From NCBI GenBank assembly GCA_026713405.1, contig JAPOON010000713.1, forward strand, positions 1-5,301: a DNA stretch of 5,301 nucleotides, written 5' to 3'. Each line of letters opens with the position of its first letter. Within the stretch, counting starts at the first letter, position 1. The DNA is from Gammaproteobacteria bacterium. Its GTDB lineage: Bacteria > Pseudomonadota > Gammaproteobacteria > Pseudomonadales > Azotimanducaceae_A. The notes beneath the pieces are model-generated. The model worked only from the letters and a program-made list of their open reading frames with translations, was not told the origin of the DNA and did not search any database. Positions 1 to 4,731 of the stretch are shown here, piece by piece. The translations under genes and the position numbers were made by a program.

Positions 1-20
1 CGCTGCTGCGCACGGCCACT

Positions 21-641
21 TTAGTCGAGTGACTGCGCCTGGGGTGATCCGTCTCCTTGTAACCATCCGTCGAGGACGGCGAGCAGTTCCTCCACTCCCA
101 AGCCGTTGGCGGCCGAGAACAACTGCACCGAAATGTGCCCGGTGTATTGCTGCCGGTAACCGGTGAGCGCCTGGCGTCGAGCGCCGGATTTCAGCTTGTC
201 CGCCTTGTTCAGCAGTACGTGCAGCGGTATATCCGAGGCGGCGGCCCAGTCGATGAGTTCCACGTCGAACGGCGTGCCGGGATGCCGGATGTCGGTGACC
301 AGCACAACCCCGGCAAGCTGGTTCCTGAATGACAGGAACTCGTTCACCGCCCGCTGCCAGCGTTGCTGCTCCCGGCGGCCCGCGCTGGCATAGCCGTAGC
401 CGGGCAGGTCCACCAGCCGCCCCCCGCCGGCCACCTGGAAAAAATTGATCAGCCGGGTGCGCCCGGGCGTCTTGCTCACCCTGGCGGTGCGGCGGTTGCC
501 GGTCAGCCGGTTGAGCACGCTCGATTTTCCCGCGTTCGAGCGCCCTGCCAGGGCGACTTCCGGTTCGTCGCCGGACGGGCAGCGTTCGAGATCGGGCGCG
601 CTGGCCAGGAACTCGGTTGCAAGACGTGGCGGCTGGTTCAC
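21..641 (-). CDS. engB: Ribosome biogenesis GTPase EngB (YihA/YsxC)
   Basis: This is a TRAFAC-class GTPase needed for late assembly of the large ribosomal subunit in the cytoplasm. All G motifs are visible, numbered from the chosen start: G1 GRSNAGKS (33-40), a G2 region with TPGRT (58-62), G3 DLPGYG (78-83), G4 NKAD (145-148) and G5 FSAANG (175-180). I start at the GTG at 641-639 (protein VNQPPRLATEF, 206 aa), which matches the usual family length of about 200 aa. The open frame continues upstream to 782, but that part is Arg/Pro-rich, resembles no EngB N-terminus and lies in a duplicated intergenic segment. The ribosome-binding site is weak (CAGG just upstream). The gene diverges from the rightward genes. 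The TAA stop is at 23-21, leaving 20 nt of window beyond it in which I see nothing. The family call is secure; the start is likely. Confidence 0.95.
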   Translation of the reverse strand: MNQPPRLATEFLASAPDLERCPSGDEPEVALAGRSNAGKSSVLNRLTGNRRTARVSKTPGRTRLINFFQVAGGGRLVDLPGYGYASAGRREQQRWQRAVNEFLSFRNQLAGVVLVTDIRHPGTPFDVELIDWAAASDIPLHVLLNKADKLKSGARRQALTGYRQQYTGHISVQLFSAANGLGVEELLAVLDGWLQGDGSPQAQSLD

Positions 642-650
642 GTTGCCTGG

Positions 651-670
651 TCCCGTTTCGGGAATATTCC
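651..670. promoter_or_regulatory. Small hairpin plus perfect palindrome upstream of engB
   Basis: TCCCG (651-655) pairs with CGGGA (659-663) across a 3-base loop, and GGAATATTCC (661-670) is a perfect 10-bp palindrome overlapping it. The palindrome lies 20 bases upstream of the engB GTG and occupies the position of the TATAAT found in the right repeat copy. AATATT could serve as a leftward -10 element for engB, but no good -35 accompanies it on the minus strand. It could also be an operator, or chance decay of the old rightward -10. Confidence 0.3.
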
Positions 671-712
671 GCGCCCGGTCGGGGCGCGGGGCCCGGCATC
701 GGACACGCCGGG
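669..712. repeat. Two adjacent GC-rich inverted repeats (left copy)
   Basis: CCGCGCCC (669-676) pairs perfectly with GGGCGCGG (682-689) around a GGTCG loop. CCCGG (692-696) then pairs with CCGGG (708-712) around an 11-base loop. Both stems recur in the right copy at 3141-3159 and 3163-3183. No U-run follows, so they are not typical intrinsic terminators. They may be a regulatory structure of the divergent promoter region or an mRNA leader element. Confidence 0.5.
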
Positions 713-818
713 CGGACGCGTTACACCTTAACATCAGGGATCGGGACGCGGGCGCCGGCCGGGCAGGCGATGCCGGGGTCACCGGGCTCCGTGCGTTTCC
801 ACAGGACTACGAATGTAG

Positions 819-925
819 AAGCAGTTGAGGATTTGGGTCGGCATGTGGCGCCTGATGCCGGCAGTCGGCGCGTCCGGCGCCGGCGGTCGGGTGGTGCGCA
901 AGACACGGTGGTTTGCCCCTTGTCC
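819..925 (+). pseudogene. 5' remnant of a cytochrome c4 gene
   Basis: Read in frame from 819, this stretch gives KQLRIWVGMWRLMPAVGAS and onward, which matches the signal peptide of the intact cytochrome at 3353 (MQFRVWVGICCLTLASGAA) codon for codon for about 33 codons, without gaps or stops. The start codon is changed from ATG to AAG, the ribosome-binding site is degraded (AGGAC for AGGAG), and the CSACH heme-binding site is not preserved (the corresponding residues read about PCPDL). The similarity then ends. No functional protein is expected. It is the 3' part of the left repeat copy and lies directly upstream of the inserted gene's unique DNA. Confidence 0.8.
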
Positions 926-940
926 CGACCTTACTCGGGA
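923..940. repeat. 6-bp perfect inverted repeat at the edge of the duplicated DNA
   Basis: TCCCGA (923-928) and TCGGGA (935-940) form a perfect stem with the loop CCTTAC. It sits where similarity to the cytochrome gene runs out, at the left junction of the inserted unit. It could be an operator for the downstream gene, a junction scar or chance. It has no T-run and does not look like a terminator. Confidence 0.4.
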
Positions 941-1008
941 TTCTGTAGATGGAGCAGGCACAGGGAAACCTTCTCGTCTTGCTCAGGTCCAATTCGCGAC
1001 GGTGCAAC

Positions 1009-1013
1009 AGGAG
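1009..1013 (+). promoter_or_regulatory. Ribosome-binding site of the 698-codon gene
   Basis: AGGAG stands 7 bases upstream of the ATG at 1021, an ideal Shine-Dalgarno sequence and spacing. It supports both the reality of the gene and the choice of start. Confidence 0.85.
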
Positions 1014-1020
1014 ATAGCCA

Positions 1021-3117
1021 ATGGACGGGTTGAACAAGGCAGCGGAGACCTCCAACCCCGGCAACGGCAGTGCAACCGTTAGCTGCACCGCGCCGACCCA
1101 GGGTTCCTCTGGCGGCCGGCGGGTGTCGACGGCGCCTGGGCAGGACAGCCTCGCGCCTTCCCCGGTGAAACGCAGGCGTGAATCGCCTGAGGCCGGCCCT
1201 TCCGCCGAAGCCCGCCGCATGGTTCCGCTGAGCAAGCGAGCGCTGCGGGCCCCGCAGTCCGTTCCCGCGAATCAGGCCGCCATGCCCGAACCGGCAACGT
1301 CCAGCGCCGAACCGCAAAGTCGCGCAACCGCAACCGCGGAAACAGTCGGCGTACCGCAAAGCCCGGGCACCGCTGCCGAACGGCAGCCCCTCCCTCGTCC
1401 TGTCGACCTCCCCTGGTTCAGCCCGTCCCGGAATGCGGCGTTGGCGACGGCGCACAGCCGGCTCCGGGCGTTGCTGGAACGGCGGGATCTCCCGGAAGAC
1501 GTGAAGACATACCTGTCCGAATGCTTCGAGATCATGACTCGAACCGAACTGGAAATCTTGCGGGTGGCCGCACTGCTCCGGCGAACGGCACTGGAGAATT
1601 TGACCCTGGCCGAAAGAACCGAACTGGAGCGCCTGGTTCTCTCGATCAGGAACGTTTTTGACGAAACCCACAGCTTGGAGGAAATGCGGCACGGTTGGAC
1701 AGACGGATTGCACAGAATTGATCATTCTCGCGCTTCGAGCGATACGGCTGGAGAAGCGGCGCGGGATCTGTATGAACGCTACTGCGAGGCTCGCGAGTAC
1801 TTCTACTCGGCCGAAGTGCCCTGGCTACCGGCGATCCGGCGGTTGGCGATCATGAAAGCGGCGGAGGCGGAGGCGCCGGTTACGGTGGTACGCCACGGCT
1901 TCCCCCGGGAGTTACCCGGCAGCCGAACCTGGACCGACGATCGCTCCATCCTCGGGCACGCCGGCTTTATCAACCGTGCTCCCGATTTCACGTACACCGC
2001 AATGACCGACGCGAATGGCCGGGTGCTGTATTCGGGGATCAGCCACAGCTTTTTCCAGAGTCGCCCCACCGTAGCAGAAGCCGCCATTCTCGGCTACGCT
2101 GATCGCCTCGGCCTGCCCTTTGAACGGGTTCGCGTCGAGGTTGAGCGTCTGTGCTCCCGTAGCGGTAGTCCGGTTCTTCACCAGGACCTGGCGTTGCGCG
2201 AACTGGATGATTGCTTCAATGCGCAGGGGGCGTGCGGCGGCTTCACCGAACTCGGCCAATTTGCACCCCGTGGATTCGCGCTTGCCGATTCGGTTGTGCA
2301 CCGAGGCATTGCCAGGGGTATCGTCGCTCAGGCACTTTATTCCGATCCGGAAAAATTCGCGCGGGCGTGTAGCGGAGAGACCGTCGATATCGAATTGCTG
2401 GCGACATCAATCCTGCATCTTGGCGACACTTCTGAATGCGAACCGCAGCTCAGCGCATTCGAGGCGCTCGAAGAATCTGCTCTGGCGTTGTCAATGCTCG
2501 ATCACAAAGGCCATGCACACATCGTACGGGCAAACGTCCGGTTTCTGAATATTCCCCTCATGATCGAAGATTTTGGAGAGGACCAGGAACTCGAAGTGGA
2601 TTCATATAGATTGTGCGAGTTGCTTGGGCCGCGGGGCGAACCTGAACTGTCGGGCGAACTGTTGGCGAAAATCGACGCCATGAAAACGCGGGTATCCGAA
2701 TTGAGGTCTTCGATGATGCGGGAACTGCCATCGATCAGGCCTGCCAAAAAGTGTCTTCCCGAAATTGGGCCCGTGCCGAATGAGCTCCGCAGACTGGGTG
2801 AGGATTCGGCATACCTGGAAAGAGTCATCCGCACGCTGGAGCAGGCGGGCATGGATTTCAAAGCCTTCAGAGAGAGCGGGCTCGTCACACACGCAGACGA
2901 CGAGTCAATCTTCGACGCCGCGGCGCGGATTGCCTTGATCGCCCATCTGACCGGCCGGGCTCCCGTACTGTGTGGCGCGACGGGCAAAGACACCGTACTG
3001 CGGGTGGAATCGCGCATCGAGTCGCTCCTGAGTTTTGCGGGCGCCCATGAAGGCAATCTCCCGATACTCCTCGCCCGCGCGCTCCCCGGCCATGGCGTGG
3101 CGGCTGGTCTACGTTGA
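1021..3117 (+). CDS. Effector-like protein, possible degenerate phosphoinositide phosphatase-type domain
   Basis: This is an uninterrupted 698-aa protein I cannot name with certainty. Residues 1-130 are Pro/Ala/Ser/Thr-rich and look disordered, with a basic patch VKRRRE (49-54). Residues 138-225 are charged and strongly helical. The middle carries GHAGFIN (312-318) and GRVLYSGISHSFF (333-345). Near the C-terminus, IFDAAARIALIAHLTG (630-645) precedes VLCGATGKDTVLRVESR (649-665). This resembles the region around CKSGKDRT, the CX5R catalytic loop of inositol-phosphatase effectors such as SopB and IpgD, but Cys651 is displaced by one and the essential Arg is replaced (GKDT for GKDR), so phosphatase activity is doubtful. 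No signal peptide or membrane helix is evident, so a cytoplasmic or specially secreted protein is more likely. Spot GC of 47-57% is below that of the neighbours. The stop codon lies in the right repeat copy. That the gene is real is very likely; the family call is tentative. Confidence 0.85.
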   Translation: MDGLNKAAETSNPGNGSATVSCTAPTQGSSGGRRVSTAPGQDSLAPSPVKRRRESPEAGPSAEARRMVPLSKRALRAPQSVPANQAAMPEPATSSAEPQSRATATAETVGVPQSPGTAAERQPLPRPVDLPWFSPSRNAALATAHSRLRALLERRDLPEDVKTYLSECFEIMTRTELEILRVAALLRRTALENLTLAERTELERLVLSIRNVFDETHSLEEMRHGWTDGLHRIDHSRASSDTAGEAARDLYERYCEAREYFYSAEVPWLPAIRRLAIMKAAEAEAPVTVVRHGFPRELPGSRTWTDDRSILGHAGFINRAPDFTYTAMTDANGRVLYSGISHSFFQSRPTVAEAAILGYADRLGLPFERVRVEVERLCSRSGSPVLHQDLALRELDDCFNAQGACGGFTELGQFAPRGFALADSVVHRGIARGIVAQALYSDPEKFARACSGETVDIELLATSILHLGDTSECEPQLSAFEALEESALALSMLDHKGHAHIVRANVRFLNIPLMIEDFGEDQELEVDSYRLCELLGPRGEPELSGELLAKIDAMKTRVSELRSSMMRELPSIRPAKKCLPEIGPVPNELRRLGEDSAYLERVIRTLEQAGMDFKAFRESGLVTHADDESIFDAAARIALIAHLTGRAPVLCGATGKDTVLRVESRIESLLSFAGAHEGNLPILLARALPGHGVAAGLR

Positions 3118-3139
3118 CCGGTCCCGTTTTGGGTATAAT
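3114..3139 (+). promoter_or_regulatory. Putative sigma-70 promoter of cytochrome c4
   Basis: A perfect TATAAT stands at 3134-3139, with TTGACC at 3114-3119. The 14-base spacer is shorter than the usual 16-18, so the -35 match may be fortuitous and the -10 may work with another upstream contact. The TTGACC overlaps the TGA stop (3115-3117) of the preceding gene. A start near 3146 would give a leader of about 205 bases before the cytochrome ATG. Confidence 0.5.
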
Positions 3140-3140
3140 C

Positions 3141-3183
3141 CGCGCCCGGTCGGGGCGCGCGGCCCGGTTTCGGACACGCCGGG
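3141..3183. repeat. Two adjacent GC-rich inverted repeats (right copy)
   Basis: CGCGCCC (3141-3147) pairs with GGGCGCG (3153-3159) around GGTCG, and CCCGG (3163-3167) pairs with CCGGG (3179-3183). The stems are the same as in the left copy, while the second loop differs between copies at two positions. They lie just downstream of the TATAAT and so at the start of the cytochrome leader RNA. Confidence 0.5.
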
Positions 3184-3336
3184 CAGACGCGTAACACTTT
3201 AACCTCAGGGTTGGGCGCGCCGACGCCTGGCCTCGCAGGCAAGGCCGGCATTCGCAGTGACTCAGCCGCGAGGCGGTTGCGGTTGCCAGGGTAACCGGAC
3301 GATTGCCGGGGTTCTCGGGAACTTTTCGGTTCCATT

Positions 3337-3341
3337 AGGAG
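3337..3341 (+). promoter_or_regulatory. Ribosome-binding site of cytochrome c4
   Basis: AGGAG lies 11 bases upstream of the ATG at 3353, followed by a purine-rich AAGAAGAAAG. It selects the start at 3353 over an in-frame ATG at 3257, whose extra 32 residues lie in the leader. Confidence 0.75.
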
Positions 3342-3352
3342 TAAGAAGAAAG

Positions 3353-3970
3353 ATGCAGTTCAGGGTTTGGGTCGGCATCTGTTGCCTGACGCTGGCAAGT
3401 GGAGCGGCGGGCGCCGGCGATCCGGTGGCGGGCGAGGCACAGTCGCTTGCCTGTTCCGCCTGCCACGGCATGGATGGCGCCACCCCGCTGGATCCCACCT
3501 ATCCCAACCTGGCGGGGCAGAACGAGAAATACCTGTTCGATCAACTCAAGCTCATCCAGTCGAACGAGCGCGTCATCCTGCTGATGACGGGGCAGCTCAT
3601 CGGCAAGACGGACCAGGACCTCTGGGACATGGCGGCCTATTACGCCTCGCTGCCCGCCAAGATCGGTCAGGCGACCGGCGGCGATGTGTCCATCTCCCGG
3701 GCCGAGGCCATCTATCGCGGTGGCATCATGTCCAAACGCGTGGCCGCCTGCACCGCCTGCCATGCGCCCACCGGCAACGGCAATGCGCTCGCCGGGTTTC
3801 CGGCCCTGCGCGGTCAACCCGGCCCCTACCTCGCTGCCCAGCTCAAGGCCTATCGCGAGGGCGAACGCGCCACCGACGAAGCGTACGGCGGCATGATGCG
3901 CGACGTGGCCGGCGGGCTGACCGATGGCGAAATCGCCGTGCTGGCCGACTACATTCAGGGATTGCACTGA
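3353..3970 (+). CDS. Diheme cytochrome c4
   Basis: This 205-aa periplasmic electron carrier is of the c4 type, built as two similar class I cytochrome c halves, and typically passes electrons towards terminal oxidases. A Sec signal peptide covers about residues 1-21, with likely cleavage after AGA. Heme-binding motifs are CSACH (34-38) and CTACH (133-137). The second half of each domain ends in a typical helix (DQDLWDMAAYYASLP, 88-102; DGEIAVLADYIQGL, 191-204). Met79 in LMTGQ and Met181 or Met182 in GGMMRD are the probable distal iron ligands. Length and two-domain layout fit the family. It starts the rightward block that continues with dsbA 98 bases downstream. Its upstream region was duplicated when the preceding gene arrived, and a dead copy of its first codons lies at 819-925. 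In Pseudomonas the homologue is often called cc4. Confidence 0.95.
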   Translation: MQFRVWVGICCLTLASGAAGAGDPVAGEAQSLACSACHGMDGATPLDPTYPNLAGQNEKYLFDQLKLIQSNERVILLMTGQLIGKTDQDLWDMAAYYASLPAKIGQATGGDVSISRAEAIYRGGIMSKRVAACTACHAPTGNGNALAGFPALRGQPGPYLAAQLKAYREGERATDEAYGGMMRDVAGGLTDGEIAVLADYIQGLH

Positions 3971-4051
3971 CGGGGCAATGGGTCAGGCCCGACGGGAGAG
4001 CGGCGGCCGGGCGCGGATTTCAATCGTCTGATAACCTTCATCCGCAAACAA

Positions 4052-4059
4052 GAGGAAGG
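4052..4059 (+). promoter_or_regulatory. Ribosome-binding site of dsbA
   Basis: GAGGAAGG lies 9 bases upstream of the ATG at 4069. The 98-base gap after cytochrome c4 shows no clear terminator and no strong promoter, so readthrough from the cytochrome gene is plausible. Confidence 0.65.
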
Positions 4060-4068
4060 GCAACTCAC

Positions 4069-4725
4069 ATGAAATGGTGCGGATCGCTGGGCGGACTGTT
4101 GCTTCTGGGCTGGGTTGCGGCCGGCGTGCCCGTCATGGCTGAGGAATCCGCGCCCACCTACGAGGAAGGTGTTCAGTATCACCTGCTTCCGGTGGCTGTC
4201 GATACCCAGGATGCGGAGCGCATCGAGGTGGTGGAGGTCTTCGGATACGCCTGCATTCACTGCTACAGGTTCGATCCGATCCTGGAGGACTGGCGCAGCG
4301 GCCTCCCCGGCGATGTCGCCTTCCGCCGCGTACCGGCTGTCTTCAACGAGACCTGGGCGCTCCTTGGGCGCATGTTCTACGCCGCGGAGGTGCTCGGCGT
4401 CGGCGAGGAGATGCACATGCCCCTGTTTGAGGCAATCCACAGGCAGGGCCTCGATCTGCGCCGGGTCGAGATTGCCGAGGATCTCTTCGAATCCGAAGCC
4501 CGGGTGGAGCCGGCGGACTTCAAGGCCGCCCTGAATTCCTTCGGCGTCGCGGCGCGGTTGAGGCAGGCCGACGCTCAGGGCCGCGTCTACCGGGTGACCG
4601 GCGTGCCCTCCCTTATCGTCAACGGCAAATACCGCATCGACAGCGGCAATGCCGGCGGCTACGTGGAAATGGTGCGCATCGCCGACTTCCTCATCGACAT
4701 GGAGCGCACTGCGCAAGCGGAGTAA
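4069..4725 (+). CDS. dsbA: Periplasmic thiol:disulfide oxidoreductase DsbA
   Basis: This 218-aa protein introduces disulfide bonds into exported proteins and is normally reoxidised by DsbB. The N-terminus is a signal peptide with a hydrophobic LLLLGWVAAGV core and likely cleavage after VMA (about residue 24). The thioredoxin fold begins with IEVVEVFGYACIHCYRFDP; the active site is C62-I-H-C65, where the classical motif is CPHC, so the first dipeptide position is Ile in place of Pro. The cis-proline loop is TGVPSLIVNGKY with Pro180. Length matches gammaproteobacterial DsbA precursors. It follows cytochrome c4, a pairing I recall from pseudomonads, and its stop is 6 bases from the next start. 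An upstream in-frame open stretch reaching back to 3367 is a shadow of the cytochrome gene and not part of this protein. Confidence 0.93.
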   Translation: MKWCGSLGGLLLLGWVAAGVPVMAEESAPTYEEGVQYHLLPVAVDTQDAERIEVVEVFGYACIHCYRFDPILEDWRSGLPGDVAFRRVPAVFNETWALLGRMFYAAEVLGVGEEMHMPLFEAIHRQGLDLRRVEIAEDLFESEARVEPADFKAALNSFGVAARLRQADAQGRVYRVTGVPSLIVNGKYRIDSGNAGGYVEMVRIADFLIDMERTAQAE

Positions 4726-4727
4726 GG
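4719..4727 (+). promoter_or_regulatory. Ribosome-binding site of aceE overlapping the dsbA stop
   Basis: GGAGTAAGG includes the dsbA TAA and sits 4-12 bases upstream of the ATG at 4732. This arrangement suggests translational coupling of the two genes. Confidence 0.6.
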
Positions 4728-4731
4728 CCCC

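Larger units (their letters stand above)
625..925 (+). repeat. Left copy of ~300-bp diverged direct repeat (engB start / promoter / cytochrome c4 start)
   Basis: This segment repeats 3091-3460. Bases 625-740 align without gaps to 3096-3211 with about 15 mismatches in 116 positions (roughly 87% identity, counted by eye). From 741 to about 776 the match is weaker. A net ~63 bases are then missing relative to the right copy. Bases 819 to about 917 align without gaps to the first 33 codons of the cytochrome c4 gene at about 76% identity. This copy retains the true engB GTG start and has lost the cytochrome start codon. Confidence 0.9.
642..1020. other. Intergenic stretch between engB and the 698-codon gene
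   Basis: These 379 bases hold no intact gene. From the left edge to about 740 lies a copy of the engB/cytochrome c4 divergent promoter region. From 741 to 818 is a shortened copy of the cytochrome leader, and from 819 to about 925 a dead copy of the first cytochrome codons. From about 926 to 1020 the sequence is unique in the window; it opens with a 6-bp inverted repeat and ends with the ribosome-binding site of the next gene. I see no convincing sigma-70 promoter for that gene: a TTGTCC at 920-925 has only a poor TGTAGA at 944-949 downstream. Open frames here on either strand are shadows in GC-rich DNA. Confidence 0.7.
3091..3460 (+). repeat. Right copy of the diverged direct repeat
   Basis: This segment corresponds to 625-925. 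Its left edge encodes, on the minus strand, a remnant of the engB N-terminus (VDQPPR, against VNQPPR in the real gene) in which the GTG start has become GTA (3112-3110). Similarity fades upstream of about 3091. The central part has the promoter region and the right part is the start of the intact cytochrome c4 gene. This copy supplies the stop codon of the preceding gene and all upstream control of the cytochrome gene. Confidence 0.9.

Noticed and set aside
642..782. N-terminal extension of EngB by 47 residues to an ATG at 782
   Set aside because: The extension is Arg/Pro-rich low complexity, lies in the duplicated promoter region, and makes the protein longer than the family. The GTG at 641 gives the expected N-terminus.
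642..1020. Transposon ends or an integrase-type attachment site around the inserted gene
   Set aside because: No short terminal inverted repeats, transposase, integrase or tRNA gene is visible. The flanking repeats are host intergenic DNA.
825..1082. Possible small gene starting at TTG 825
   Set aside because: Its first part is the decayed cytochrome signal peptide and the rest runs out of frame into the start of the 698-codon gene, with no ribosome-binding site.
931..1725. 264-codon minus-strand open frame opposite the start of the orphan gene
   Set aside because: No recognisable motifs and low-complexity composition. The plus-strand frame is longer and has a good ribosome-binding site.
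2502..3335. 277-codon minus-strand open frame across the right junction
   Set aside because: It crosses the promoter region and repeat, is Ser/Arg/Pro-rich, and looks like a shadow of the orphan gene.
3257..3352. Upstream ATG giving cytochrome c4 32 extra residues
   Set aside because: It would bury the signal peptide, it has no good ribosome-binding site, and the AGGAG at 3337 points to 3353.
4013..4045. GCGGAT/ATCCGC inverted repeat between cytochrome c4 and dsbA as a terminator
   Set aside because: Only 6 bp with a 21-base loop and no T-run; likely chance.
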